From contig NZ_BMJT01000003.1 in the NCBI RefSeq assembly GCF_014643595.1, positions 308,621-372,620 of the forward strand: 64,000 nt of DNA, in the 5' to 3' direction. How positions within the stretch are numbered: position 1 is the first letter of the stretch; each line of letters opens with the position of its first letter. A model generated the notes under the pieces. It worked only from the letters and a program-made list of their open reading frames with translations, ran no database searches and was not told the origin of the DNA. The translations under genes were made by a program, and so were the position numbers. This DNA is from Lysinibacillus alkalisoli. Lineage in GTDB: Bacteria; Bacillota; Bacilli; Bacillales_A; Planococcaceae. Positions 1-9,120 of the stretch are shown in pieces.

Positions 1-3
1 ATT

Positions 4-1884
4 ATGAGTCACTTAATTGTACAACAATTAACTAAAACAGTAGGTGATAAAACGTTATTCCAAAATATAGAGTTTACGTTATATGAAGGAGAACGAGCAG
101 GCCTTATTGGGATTAATGGCACAGGTAAATCTACCTTATTATCAATTATCGAGGGTAGTATGGATGCTGACCATATGCTAATGGATCACCCGAATAAATA
201 TCGCATTGCCTACTTAGCGCAAGACCCTCAATTCACAGCAGACGATACCGTTTTACAAGCGGTCTTTTCTAGTGATTCTCCTTTAATTCAATTAAATCGC
301 GATTATGAAGATGCCTTAGCACAGCTTATGACAGATGCAGAAAATGAAACCAAACAGCAAAAGTTATTCCAGTTACAACAGCGCATGGACGAAGAAAACG
401 CGTGGGATATTAATGCCTTAGCTAAGTCTGCCTTAACAAAGCTTGGTATTACAATGTTTGATCAAACAATGGCAACATTATCAGGTGGTCAGAAAAAGCG
501 AGTAGCCCTTGCTAAAGTATTAATTGAACCAGCAGATTTATATTTATTAGATGAGCCTACTAACCATTTAGATGCCGACTCTACAGCTTGGTTGCAAGAA
601 GCGGTTACGCGTTTAAAAGGCGCTGTTATTTTTATTACACATGACCGTTACTTTTTAGATGAAGTAGCCACACATATTTATGAATTAGCAGATCAAACAT
701 TATACCGTCATGTAGGGAATTATGGCGATTATTTAGAAGCAAGAGCGGAACGAATAGAACGAGAAGCGAGCTCACAGCAAAAGTTGCAAAATCGTTATCG
801 TTCGGAGTTAAAGTGGGTGCGCCGTGGTGCTAAAGCACGTACAACGAAACAAAAGGCAAGATTACAGCGCTTTGATACATTAAAAGACCAAGTGACACAT
901 CAAACAGATGATGACCATTTAGATATGAATTTGGCAACGACACGTTTAGGGCGTAAAGTGCTAGAAGGTGAGCATGTGCGCAAGCAATTTGACGACCGTG
1001 TTATTATTGCTGATTTTTCTTTTTTACTCAAACAAGGTGATCGTATTGGGATTATTGGAGCCAATGGTGCTGGAAAGTCAACCTTATTAAAAATGTTAGC
1101 AGGCGAAATTGATTCGGATGGTGGAGAAGTGTTTGCAGGCTCCACAGTGAAGCGTGCCCATTTCAAACAAGAGCTGCCTAAAATGAATGAACAAGCACGT
1201 ATGATTGAATATATTAGAGAAGCGTCAAATGCCATTACAGATGCCAATGGTGAGAGTTACTCAGCCGCTCAAATGTTAGAGCGCTTTTTATTTCCATTAC
1301 ATGTTCACGGCACGATTATCGGAAAATTATCAGGTGGTGAGCGTAAAAGACTTTACTTATTACGCTTATTAATGGAACAGCCTAATGTTTTACTATTAGA
1401 TGAGCCAACGAATGATTTAGATATTGAAACATTAGGTGTGTTAGAAGATTTTATTGAACATTTTCCTGGTGTAGTCATTACCATTTCACATGACCGATTC
1501 TTCTTAGACCGTATTGCGAGTCAGTTATGGTATGTTAAAGATGGTGAAGTAACTTCTTATATGATGCGTTATACCGAATTTTTAACAGCGATTAAGGAGC
1601 AAGAAGTAGAAGCAGAAAAAAGCGAAAAAATAAAACCCCTACCTGAGAAAAAGAAAGTGCAAAAGAAAAAATTATCATTCTCTGAACAAAAAGAGTGGGA
1701 AACAATCGCAGCTGATCTTGATACTGCAGAGCGACTTATTGCTGAAATTGAACAAGATATGGCTTCATCAGGTAGCGACTTTACAAAGCTACAAGAATTA
1801 CAACAACGTTTAGACGAACAAAATGAACGTTATGAATATTTAATTGAGCGTTGGAGTTATTTAGAGGAAATTGTAAGTGGATAA
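4..1884 (+). CDS. ABC-F family ATPase (Uup/YfmR type)
   Basis: This is a soluble ABC-F protein of 626 residues with two ATPase cassettes and no membrane segments. ABC-F proteins act on the ribosome. Seen: Walker A GINGTGKST at about residue 36 and GANGAGKST at about 352, with signatures LSGGQKKR (about 159) and LSGGERKR (about 442), each followed by LLDEPTN. The basic linker between cassettes is rich in K/R. After residue 540 there is a KKK-rich stretch and a C-terminal coiled coil, which is typical of the Uup/YfmR branch rather than EttA. The ATG lies 4 bases into the window, so its promoter is not visible. The CvfC-like gene follows after 12 bp with its own AAGGAG site, so they are probably co-transcribed. 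Confidence 0.93.
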   Translation: MSHLIVQQLTKTVGDKTLFQNIEFTLYEGERAGLIGINGTGKSTLLSIIEGSMDADHMLMDHPNKYRIAYLAQDPQFTADDTVLQAVFSSDSPLIQLNRDYEDALAQLMTDAENETKQQKLFQLQQRMDEENAWDINALAKSALTKLGITMFDQTMATLSGGQKKRVALAKVLIEPADLYLLDEPTNHLDADSTAWLQEAVTRLKGAVIFITHDRYFLDEVATHIYELADQTLYRHVGNYGDYLEARAERIEREASSQQKLQNRYRSELKWVRRGAKARTTKQKARLQRFDTLKDQVTHQTDDDHLDMNLATTRLGRKVLEGEHVRKQFDDRVIIADFSFLLKQGDRIGIIGANGAGKSTLLKMLAGEIDSDGGEVFAGSTVKRAHFKQELPKMNEQARMIEYIREASNAITDANGESYSAAQMLERFLFPLHVHGTIIGKLSGGERKRLYLLRLLMEQPNVLLLDEPTNDLDIETLGVLEDFIEHFPGVVITISHDRFFLDRIASQLWYVKDGEVTSYMMRYTEFLTAIKEQEVEAEKSEKIKPLPEKKKVQKKKLSFSEQKEWETIAADLDTAERLIAEIEQDMASSGSDFTKLQELQQRLDEQNERYEYLIERWSYLEEIVSG

Positions 1885-1896
1885 GGAGTGTAGACA

Positions 1897-3006
1897 ATGA
1901 AAATTATCACAATTGAACCAACACCAAGCCCTAATTCAATGAAGGTAGTTGTAGACCAAGAGTTACCTTTTGGAGAAAGCTATAACTTTACAAAAGCAAA
2001 TGCACAAGAGGCAACAGGTGAAATCGCGCAACTACTAGCAATTGAAGGTGTGAAAGGTATTTTTCGCGTTGCAGATTTCTTTGCAGTAGAACGCAATGCT
2101 AAGTTTGCATGGGAAGTTGTTCTTGCAGATGTGCGCCAAGTATTTGGTGAAAAGGTAGAGGCAGAAGAAACCGCACAACCTGTAGAACATTTTGGTGAAG
2201 TTTATGTACATGTTCAAATGTATAAAGGGATCCCGTTGCAAGTTAAAGCCTTCACACAAACGGACGAACAACGTGTGGCTATGCCTGACCGTTTTACGAA
2301 GGTATTAGACGAATTACTAGCAGCAGTAGAAGATGAGAACTATATTTATTTACGCAAGTGGGTCGATTATGGTGTACGTTATGGTGATTTAGCAGATGTA
2401 GCAAATGAAGTAGCTGCAGAGCTAGCTATTACATTCACAGATGAACAATTGACAGCAATTCAAGCAGCTGCCATGTCAACACAAGAAGTATTACCAACAA
2501 AAAAACAGCCACTTCACTATGAGACATTTGTCCAAGCTTCTACAGAAGAGCGCTTTAAAATGCTAGATAATATGATAGACCCTACTGTAGAAGATGTAAA
2601 AACATTAGCAGTAGCGTTGCAAGATGAGAAGATGTCTGTGCGCAGACTTGCCACTGTTTATTTAGGCATGATAGAAGATGAAGCAGTTGTCCCTTATTTA
2701 ACAGAGGCTTTACAAGATAAAAGTGCTGCTGTGCGCCGTACCGCTGGTGACTGTATTAGTGACTTAGGTTTTGTTGCCTTTGAGAAAGCTATGATTATGA
2801 GTTTGCAAGATAAAAATAAGCTCGTACGCTGGCGAGCGGCTATGTTTTTATTTGAGACGGGTACAGAAGCAGCACTACCTGCTTTGGAAGCCGCTGCAAA
2901 CGATAATGAATTTGAAGTAAAACTCCAAATTGAGATGGCGATTGCTCGTATCGAACAAGGCGAAGAGGCACAGGGTTCTGTGTGGAAACAAATGATGGAG
3001 CGTTAA
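1897..3006 (+). CDS. CvfC-like protein (Nfu N-terminal domain plus HEAT repeats)
   Basis: The 369-residue protein begins with an Nfu/NifU N-terminal-like domain (TPSPNSMKVVVD near residue 8, first 90 residues). Its C-terminal third consists of HEAT-type helical repeats with the pattern L.D....VRR.A (about residues 230-360). This architecture matches the family called conserved virulence factor C in staphylococci (YpgR in Bacillus); its biochemical role is not settled. The Nfu-like domain suggests a link to iron-sulfur or redox proteins, but no CxxC cluster ligand motif is seen. It is the second gene of a likely two-gene unit with the ABC-F gene and is closed by a strong terminator. Confidence 0.8.
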   Translation: MKIITIEPTPSPNSMKVVVDQELPFGESYNFTKANAQEATGEIAQLLAIEGVKGIFRVADFFAVERNAKFAWEVVLADVRQVFGEKVEAEETAQPVEHFGEVYVHVQMYKGIPLQVKAFTQTDEQRVAMPDRFTKVLDELLAAVEDENYIYLRKWVDYGVRYGDLADVANEVAAELAITFTDEQLTAIQAAAMSTQEVLPTKKQPLHYETFVQASTEERFKMLDNMIDPTVEDVKTLAVALQDEKMSVRRLATVYLGMIEDEAVVPYLTEALQDKSAAVRRTAGDCISDLGFVAFEKAMIMSLQDKNKLVRWRAAMFLFETGTEAALPALEAAANDNEFEVKLQIEMAIARIEQGEEAQGSVWKQMMER

Positions 3007-3025
3007 ACCCTAAATGGGAGACCAT

Positions 3026-3067
3026 AAGTGGTAGAGGGAAGCAGGATAAGCCCTTTACCACTTTTTT
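3026..3067 (+). terminator. Intrinsic terminator after the CvfC-like gene
   Basis: The arms AAGTGGTAGAGGG and CCCTTTACCACTT pair over about 13 positions with a 12-base loop. A run of six T follows. It ends the ABC-F/CvfC unit. Confidence 0.88.
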
Positions 3068-3464
3068 ATTTATGCATAGGCAGTGGGTTCAAGACTCCCA
3101 TATATTTTACTAGGTATGGTAGAGTAATCTGCCAAGTAAAAAAAGAAAAAAATTCTTTATTAACGTTAAAATTTTGTGATAAATGCAAAACTACTATGTA
3201 TTTTTTAAAAAATAAAGTTGTTTTTTTGTTTTGTTGCTATAATGAAAAGCTGTGTGTACAAAGTGGGGTTATTGTATGTCAAATGATGGATGAATAGGAG
3301 TGCTACCTGTTTATAAATTCCTTTTACCTCGGATTTTAACAGTGGGTATCATACGGTACTCATATTATGTTACAAAAAAAACGTAAGAGAATCGTATGTT
3401 TTACGTAAATGTCAATGATCTATTTCAAAAAACTGAAAAATGAAACGAGCGCTTACATTTTACT
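3068..3464. other. AT-rich intergenic stretch without a gene
   Basis: About 400 bp between the terminator and the brnQ promoter. An 89-codon open frame on the plus strand here starts inside the terminator hairpin and has no ribosome site, so I do not call it. No RNA gene or clear repeat is seen. Confidence 0.6.
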
Positions 3465-3493
3465 TTGACAATGAATGAATAACCGTGTATTGT
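3465..3493 (+). promoter_or_regulatory. Upstream sigma-A-type promoter of brnQ
   Basis: A perfect -35 TTGACA at 3465-3470 is followed after 17 bp by TATTGT at 3488-3493. It would give a leader of roughly 130 bases that contains both CodY-like boxes. Confidence 0.6.
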
Positions 3494-3530
3494 ACTTAAC
3501 AGAAGTATTTTGAACTGACATTCCATTCTG

Positions 3531-3545
3531 AATTATCAGAAAATT
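3531..3545 (+). promoter_or_regulatory. CodY-like box 1 upstream of brnQ
   Basis: AATTATCAGAAAATT matches the known CodY consensus AATTTTCWGAAAATT at 14 of 15 positions. It abuts the -35 of the downstream promoter, where a bound repressor would block it. CodY is the branched-chain amino acid and GTP-responsive repressor of Bacillota, which fits a BrnQ gene. Confidence 0.8.
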
Positions 3546-3574
3546 TGACTGTACAATAGTATTGTACTGATAAT
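3545..3574 (+). promoter_or_regulatory. Downstream brnQ promoter with palindromic spacer
   Basis: TTGACT (3545-3550) and GATAAT (3569-3574) are separated by 18 bp. The spacer carries the perfect inverted repeat GTACAATAGTATTGTAC (3551-3567), placed where an operator would sit. The half-site TATTGTAC also occurs at the upstream promoter (3488-3495). The regulator is not known. Confidence 0.55.
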
Positions 3575-3595
3575 AAAGTTGGGTATGCATGTTTC

Positions 3596-3610
3596 AATAT
3601 TCTGAAAATT
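3596..3610 (+). promoter_or_regulatory. CodY-like box 2 upstream of brnQ
   Basis: AATATTCTGAAAATT matches the CodY consensus at 14 of 15 positions. It lies just upstream of the brnQ ribosome site, so it would act as a downstream roadblock or cooperative site together with box 1. Confidence 0.78.
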
Positions 3611-3628
3611 TAGTAAGGAGTTTTTCAC

Positions 3629-4972
3629 ATGAACCGATTGTATGATTTCACAAAGGAGAACCTTGCAGTAGGCTTATTTTTATTCGCATTATTTTTAGGT
3701 GCAGGTAATATCATTGGCCCACCATTTTTAGGGCAACAAGCAGGAGAAAATATTGTACCAGCATTGATTGGCTTTTTAATTACAGGTGTCGGTCTGCCAT
3801 TGTTAGCGATTATTGCAGCCGCGCGTGCAGGGGGCGATTTATATACATTAGCTAGTCGTGTACACCCATGGTATGGTTTGATTTTTACATCTATTATTTA
3901 TTTAACAATAGGTCCATTATTTGCTACACCACGTGTAGCTACAGTTGCTTATGAGATTGGGGTTATTCCATTTTTAGAATACTTACCAGCAGAAGTGGTT
4001 GAAGGGCGTTGGCCGTTGTTAATTACCTCGATTATTTTCTTTAGTTTAGTGTTATACTTAGCGCTGAATCCGAGCAAAATGGTAGACCGTATTGGTAAAG
4101 TATTAACACCGATTTTACTCGTTACTATTTTAATTTTATTTATTAAAAGTTTACTTACACCGATTGGTGAGCTGCAACCTGCTCAAGGAAATTACATAAG
4201 TAATGCATTGACAGAGGGCTTTATTGAAGGTTATGTCACAATTGATGTATTGTCGGCTTTAGTATTTGCGATTGTTATTTTACAAATCTTAAAAGAGCGT
4301 AAAATCTTTGACCAGCGCAAACAAATTGTAACGATGTCGTTTGCTGCAGTAGTAGCTGCAGTAGGCTTAGCATTTGTTTATATCGCACTTGGCTATATTG
4401 GAGCAACAAGCGTATCTGAAATAGGTTATGCAGCTAATGGTGGTGAGGTCATTCGACAAGCTACGGCGATATTGTTTGGTGATTTTGGCAAGATTTTATT
4501 AGCGATTACGATTATTTTAGCTTGTTTCACAACAGCAGTAGGGTTAATTGTAGCAAATGCACAATTTTTTAATCGGATTTTTCCTAAAACCTCATATAAA
4601 GGTTTAATTATCTTATTTACTTTAGTGAGTGCTGTATTTGCTAACTTCGGTTTAACCAAATTACTAGAGACGACATTGCCAGTATTATTATTTATGTATC
4701 CACTTGCTATTGTATTGATGTTTATTTCATTTATTGACCATTATTTCAATGAGGCGCGTATCGTATACATTTGTACGCTTATTCCAACAGCGTTTGTCGC
4801 ATTACATGATGCATTATATGCACCTGATCAACCGTTAGGCATGTATACAGATATTGTGGCGAATTTACCATTATTTGACCATAAATTAGCATGGATTTTG
4901 CCAGCTGTTATTGGCTTTGCGATTGGTTTAATCCTTTATAAAGCATTACCTAAAAAAAGAGAATATGCGTAG
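3629..4972 (+). CDS. brnQ: Branched-chain amino acid transport carrier BrnQ
   Basis: The 447-residue integral membrane protein belongs to the LIVCS family, which imports leucine, isoleucine and valine with a cation. Seen: about 12 hydrophobic segments, and near the N terminus the family-typical stretch LFLGAGNIIGPPFLG, followed by GLPLLAIIAAARAGG. The ATG is preceded by AAGGAG at good spacing. It is a single-gene unit between a regulated promoter region and a bidirectional terminator. Two near-consensus CodY boxes upstream predict repression when branched-chain amino acids are plentiful. Confidence 0.93.
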   Translation: MNRLYDFTKENLAVGLFLFALFLGAGNIIGPPFLGQQAGENIVPALIGFLITGVGLPLLAIIAAARAGGDLYTLASRVHPWYGLIFTSIIYLTIGPLFATPRVATVAYEIGVIPFLEYLPAEVVEGRWPLLITSIIFFSLVLYLALNPSKMVDRIGKVLTPILLVTILILFIKSLLTPIGELQPAQGNYISNALTEGFIEGYVTIDVLSALVFAIVILQILKERKIFDQRKQIVTMSFAAVVAAVGLAFVYIALGYIGATSVSEIGYAANGGEVIRQATAILFGDFGKILLAITIILACFTTAVGLIVANAQFFNRIFPKTSYKGLIILFTLVSAVFANFGLTKLLETTLPVLLFMYPLAIVLMFISFIDHYFNEARIVYICTLIPTAFVALHDALYAPDQPLGMYTDIVANLPLFDHKLAWILPAVIGFAIGLILYKALPKKREYA

Positions 4973-4976
4973 ATAT

Positions 4977-5011
4977 AAAAGAGCGGGGCTGTTTATAGCC
5001 TCGCTCTTTTT
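4977..5011. terminator. Bidirectional terminator between brnQ and the EamA gene
   Basis: The stem GAGCGGGGCT/AGCCTCGCTC with loop GTTTAT is flanked by AAAA on the left and TTTTT on the right. It can therefore end both convergent genes. Confidence 0.85.
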
Positions 5012-5024
5012 GTTTCAATAGTAT

Positions 5025-5903
5025 TTAGGTGATTGTTTTTATCTTTTGTTTAGGTGTGTAGATGGTATAAATAATACCTGTAAATACGAGTATAATACCA
5101 ACGGTTTGCATCGTTGTTGGCATAAAGTCGAGCAGTAACATATCTAATAAAATAGCTACGACAGGGTCTACGAAAACGAGTACCGATACGATGATCGTAG
5201 GTAATAAACGTACGCTATCGAAGAATAAATAATACACAAAACCTGTGTGAATAAAGCCTGTGCCCATAATGTATAGCCAGTTACTCATTGTTAAGCCTTC
5301 AAAAACGGTAAAGTCGCTAAATGGCGCTAGTAAAATAATACCTACAAACGTTTGTGTGAATGTTAGGGCATAGGCACTTAAATGATGAATAGTTTTACTA
5401 GTAAATACCGTTAACGCATAAAAGATAGCGGATAAAATAGCCCATACAAATCCCGATTGATATAAGTCTTTAAAAGAAGTGAATTGCTCTATGCCAATAA
5501 TTAAAATACTGCCTAAAAAACAAATGATAATGGCAAGTACATTGCGAAGCGTTAAGCGTTCTTTTAAAAAGATTGTACCTAAAATAAGAACAAAGATAGG
5601 TGCTAAATTATAAATAGAAATTGCAATAGAAATAGACATCTCTTCAAATGCCTTAAATAAAAACACCCAGTTTAAGACGATAAAGATGCCGCAAATTAAA
5701 GTGCGTACAACTTCTTTTTTTGACCACTGTTCGGTTTTATGACCGCCTGTGAGTAACCATAGCATACCTAAAAACAATGTGGCACAAATGCAACGTATAA
5801 AGACAAGCTCTAGCGCAGGGATGCCAGTATGAACAGTGAAAAAACCAATTGAACCAAAAATAGCCATTGAAACGGTTAGCTTAATCATAGCTGAAATATT
5901 CAT
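5025..5903 (-). CDS. EamA/DMT family transporter
   Basis: The 292-residue protein has about ten hydrophobic segments arranged as two EamA repeats. Typical family sequence such as APIFVLILGTIFLKERLTLRN ends the first half and PVVAILLDMLLLD lies in the second. The family exports or imports small metabolites, often amino acids; the substrate cannot be read from sequence. It is monocistronic, with AAGGAG upstream of the ATG, and convergent with brnQ. Confidence 0.85.
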   Translation of the reverse strand: MNISAMIKLTVSMAIFGSIGFFTVHTGIPALELVFIRCICATLFLGMLWLLTGGHKTEQWSKKEVVRTLICGIFIVLNWVFLFKAFEEMSISIAISIYNLAPIFVLILGTIFLKERLTLRNVLAIIICFLGSILIIGIEQFTSFKDLYQSGFVWAILSAIFYALTVFTSKTIHHLSAYALTFTQTFVGIILLAPFSDFTVFEGLTMSNWLYIMGTGFIHTGFVYYLFFDSVRLLPTIIVSVLVFVDPVVAILLDMLLLDFMPTTMQTVGIILVFTGIIYTIYTPKQKIKTIT

Positions 5904-5974
5904 TGTATTAACTCCTTTTCTAACCGTAACATTACTATAGCAAAACTACGTGAAAATAGGGAGTATTCAAAAAA

Positions 5975-7222
5975 TTATGAGCGGATTTGCCCACTACCTG
6001 TAATCATGTATTTTGTTGTCGTTAGTGCAGGTAGCCCCATTGGCCCTCTAGCATGTAATTTTTGTGTGCTAATGCCAATTTCTGCTCCATAACCAAACTC
6101 AAAACCATCTGTAAAACGTGTAGATGCATTGTGATAAACAGCGGCTGAATCAACATGTTGTAAAAAATAGTCTGCGTGTCGTTGATTTTGAGTAATAATA
6201 GCTTCTGAATGGTGCGTACTATTGGCATTAATAATCATTACAGCTTGTTCAACATTTTCTACGACTTGAACGCTGACCGTTTCATCTAAATATTCTGTTG
6301 TAAAATCCTTTGATGTAGCAATTTGCGCTGTTGGAAAATAAGGTTGTACATGTTTATCTGCGATAATCGTTACGCCTTGGTTAGCGAGTGCAGTTAATAC
6401 TTGTTTTCCATGATTTGCTAAAAATGTTTTTGAGAGAAGTAAACTTTCGAGCGCATTACACACAGAGGGGCGCTGTGTTTTGGCATTGATAATAATAGTT
6501 GTTGCCATCTGCATATCAGCACTGTCATCTAAGAAAATATGACAATTGCCAGCACCCGTCTCAAGCACAGGTACCGTAGCTTCTCGCACAACGAGTTCAA
6601 TCAGCTTTTTACCACCTCTAGGAATTAAAACGTCTAAATATTCCGTTAATGTAAAGAGTGAAGCGGCTGTTTCGCGAGATGTATCTTCAATTAACTGTAC
6701 ACTATTAACAGGCACAGCACTTTGTTGCAATGCGTCATGGATTATATTGACTAAGGCAATGTTGGAGTGCTTGGCTGATGAGCTTCCGCGTAATACAACC
6801 GCATTACTTGTTTTAATAGCTAGTGTTGCAGCATCAATTGTAACATTCGGACGCGCCTCATAAATCATACCAATAACGCCTAACGGTACACGTTTTTTAC
6901 GAATATGTAGCCCATTTTCTTTTGTTATCTCCTCTAAGATCTCGCCTACTGGGTCGGGCAGTGTAATGAGTAGTGCAATGGCTTCACTCATCGCTTGAAT
7001 GCGTTCTTTAGTTAGTAATATGCGATCTAAAACAGCTTGGTCTAAACCAAGTTGTGCACCACTTGCTATATCTTTTTCATTTTCTTGTAGCAAGTAACTT
7101 TGCTGGTGGCAAAGAGCCTCAGCAATGTATTGCAGTGCCTCATTTTTTTGAGCAGTCGTTAGGTGATTTAATTGATAACTTGCTTGTTTTGCTAATTGTG
7201 CTTTCTTGATAACTTCATTCAT
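5975..7222 (-). CDS. proA: Gamma-glutamyl phosphate reductase ProA
   Basis: The 415-residue enzyme catalyses the second step of proline synthesis, NADPH-dependent reduction of glutamyl-5-phosphate to the semialdehyde. The active-site cysteine region RPSVCNALESLL, the upstream ETGAGNCHIFLD and the cofactor-side GMIYEARPNVT stretch are visible, and the length is normal. Its start overlaps the proB stop by 4 bp, implying translational coupling. Transcription of the pair passes through the proline T-box upstream of proB. Confidence 0.96.
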   Translation of the reverse strand: MNEVIKKAQLAKQASYQLNHLTTAQKNEALQYIAEALCHQQSYLLQENEKDIASGAQLGLDQAVLDRILLTKERIQAMSEAIALLITLPDPVGEILEEITKENGLHIRKKRVPLGVIGMIYEARPNVTIDAATLAIKTSNAVVLRGSSSAKHSNIALVNIIHDALQQSAVPVNSVQLIEDTSRETAASLFTLTEYLDVLIPRGGKKLIELVVREATVPVLETGAGNCHIFLDDSADMQMATTIIINAKTQRPSVCNALESLLLSKTFLANHGKQVLTALANQGVTIIADKHVQPYFPTAQIATSKDFTTEYLDETVSVQVVENVEQAVMIINANSTHHSEAIITQNQRHADYFLQHVDSAAVYHNASTRFTDGFEFGYGAEIGISTQKLHARGPMGLPALTTTKYMITGSGQIRS

Positions 7223-8298
7223 GTGTATTCCTCCTCATATTGCACCCAGCGATTACGATGGATGACTTCAATTTGTTTGGTCTTGGTTTGTCCGATGTAT
7301 TGCACTAAATCTGTTTTAGCGTATTGCACCTCGCCACGCCCTAGTACACGTGATAAGCCATGTACTTCTACCACATCATGTTTTACAAAGTCTCCTTCAA
7401 TACGTGTGACACCTGCAGGTAACAAACTTTTTCCGTTAAACATTAAGGCGTCTTCTGCACCTTCATCAATATAAATCATGCCTTTAACTTCTGCTAAACG
7501 TATCCATTGTTTTTGTGTTGAGGTAAACGTTAAATCATCACGCTCAATGTAAGTGCCATCGCCATGTCCTGCTAAAATGCGGAGTAATTTATCCGCACCT
7601 TGTCCTTTACCGATAAATACTTTGACGCCAGATTGTAAAGCGCGTTTTGCGGCTAATAATTTAGAAAACATACCACCTGTGCCTACTTTAGACGTACCTT
7701 CTGCTTGTTGCAGTACATCATCTGTAATAGTGGTTAAATGATTGATGCGTGTCGCATCTTTAACAAGTGCAGGATTAGCTGTGTATAAGCCATTCACATC
7801 GGTTAAAATGATGCATTGCTCGGCATGAATTAAACTACTCACTAATGCGGATAACATATCATTATCACCAAAGGTTAGCTCAGCTACAGAGACAGAGTCA
7901 TTTTCATTGATGATGGGCACTAAACCGCGCGCTAGTAATTCTTCTAAAGTAGCGTAAATATTTTGATAACGCTCTTTGCTTAAAAAATCTGTACGTGTTA
8001 ATAATAGTTGCGCAGGCGTTATGTCGTATAGGGCAAAGCGTTCGTAATAATGTTGGATTAATAAACTTTGCCCAACAGCTGCAGCCGCTTGTTTGCCTTT
8101 TAATGTGACAGGGCGATGGGGATAGCCTAATTGCTTAAATCCTGCGGCAACAGCACCAGATGACACAAGAATTACATCGTATCCCGCTTTTTTTAATTGA
8201 GCGATGGCTTGTACATGGTCATTAATTTGCAACGTGTCTAACTCGCCATAAGCGTTTGTGAGTGAGCTACTGCCAATTTTCACAACAATTCGTTTCAT
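7219..8298 (-). CDS. proB: Glutamate 5-kinase ProB
   Basis: The 359-residue enzyme phosphorylates glutamate to glutamyl-5-phosphate, the first and usually proline-inhibited step of the pathway. Seen: N-terminal KIGSSSLT, LVSSGAVAAG, the NENDSV region and GTGGMFSKLLAAKRA of the amino-acid kinase fold. A C-terminal PUA domain follows (about residues 275-350). The ribosome site AAGGAGG lies 7 bp before the ATG, right after the T-box terminator. Confidence 0.96.
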   Translation of the reverse strand: MKRIVVKIGSSSLTNAYGELDTLQINDHVQAIAQLKKAGYDVILVSSGAVAAGFKQLGYPHRPVTLKGKQAAAAVGQSLLIQHYYERFALYDITPAQLLLTRTDFLSKERYQNIYATLEELLARGLVPIINENDSVSVAELTFGDNDMLSALVSSLIHAEQCIILTDVNGLYTANPALVKDATRINHLTTITDDVLQQAEGTSKVGTGGMFSKLLAAKRALQSGVKVFIGKGQGADKLLRILAGHGDGTYIERDDLTFTSTQKQWIRLAEVKGMIYIDEGAEDALMFNGKSLLPAGVTRIEGDFVKHDVVEVHGLSRVLGRGEVQYAKTDLVQYIGQTKTKQIEVIHRNRWVQYEEEYT

Positions 8299-8316
8299 AA
8301 TCGTCCCTCCTTAATA

Positions 8317-8550
8317 AAAAAAAGCCCACTTCATCCTATAAATAGGACGAAGTGAGCTTAGCTCCGTGGTACCACCTAAATTGAATGTTTATACATTCCA
8401 CTTAAACTCCTAACGCCGAGACCGCGCCTAGTATTAGTAGGGCTTAACATTGAAGTAGGTTTTGTAATTGTACTGTACGATACCTTTCAGCCGGTGAATA
8501 TCGCTCTCTTTTCAGCCAGTATTACATAGTAGTCTTCAACACGCTTTTAT
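8317..8550 (-). promoter_or_regulatory. T-box leader RNA of proBA, probably proline-specific
   Basis: On the minus strand the T-box core AGGTGGTACCACGGAGC (complement of 8361-8377) precedes a terminator. That stem is built from AGCTCACTTCGTCC and GGATGAAGTGGGCT and ends in eight T. Upstream there is a stem I-like region containing AGAGAGCGA and GGCTGAAAGGT. A CCT triplet (complement of 8457-8459) lies where a proline specifier would be. A -35-like TTGACA is the complement of 8576-8581. Uncharged tRNA-Pro would stabilise the antiterminator and switch proBA on. The T-box call is firm; the specifier is inferred. Confidence 0.9.
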
Positions 8551-8598
8551 ATAGCATGCCCGATAAGGAGATAAATGTCAAGTTGATTATTTATAAGT

Positions 8599-9015
8599 TT
8601 ACCGATATAAAAATGCGATAATAATAATAGGCGAGACCATGATAAACGCAATAAATATAGGCCAAATAATCCGTTGGTAACGTTTTTTTAATGGAGGTTC
8701 TAATGAAGTTTGTTCATAAAGTTTTTGAATAGCTAATTGCTCCTTAGCAAATAACATAGTTTGAAATTCATCATAATCCTCGATATAGGAGGAGGGGAGT
8801 TGTGGGCTGAGGCGCAATTGTAAAATGGCATCCGTTACTTCCTCCTCATCCAACCAGTAGGTCAATACAGGCACTAAACTAGAGGATTGGCTAGCTTTAA
8901 CCTCCACGTCAACACGCTTCATATAATAGGCTGTTGTATGATGATGTTTTCGCTCTTCGATCAGTCGATTAAGCGCTATAATAATCGCCACCTTTTTTCT
9001 TTTAGTATAAAACAA
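8599..9015 (-). CDS. Hypothetical protein with C-terminal membrane anchor
   Basis: I do not recognise this 138-residue protein. It has a charged soluble part and ends with one hydrophobic segment (IIWPIFIAFIMVSPIIIIAFLY), so it should be tail-anchored facing the cytoplasm. The TTG start at 9015 has no good ribosome site. A GTG eight codons in, or a start after the AAAGGTGG sequence, is also possible. It is divergent from the GntR-type gene. Confidence 0.55.
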   Translation of the reverse strand: MFYTKRKKVAIIIALNRLIEERKHHHTTAYYMKRVDVEVKASQSSSLVPVLTYWLDEEEVTDAILQLRLSPQLPSSYIEDYDEFQTMLFAKEQLAIQKLYEQTSLEPPLKKRYQRIIWPIFIAFIMVSPIIIIAFLYR

Positions 9016-9061
9016 TTGTCAGCAAACAGCGAATGCATACATAACATGCTATTCCTTTTTT

Positions 9062-9102
9062 TTGCAACTACCAACAACTTTGTTATAATGAAGTTGTTAG
9101 TT
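9062..9102 (+). promoter_or_regulatory. Promoter and palindromic operator of the GntR/RCK_C gene
   Basis: TTGCAA (9062-9067) and TATAAT (9084-9089) are spaced by 16 bp. The -10 sits inside an inverted repeat with arms AACAACTT (9073-9080) and AAGTTGTT (9091-9098), extended by partial matches outside. This looks like an operator, plausibly for the encoded regulator itself. Confidence 0.65.
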
Positions 9103-9120
9103 AAAGAAAGGGTGACGACC

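Noticed and set aside
3028..3297. 89-codon open frame on the plus strand
   Set aside because: It begins within the terminator hairpin, has no ribosome site and no protein-like sequence.
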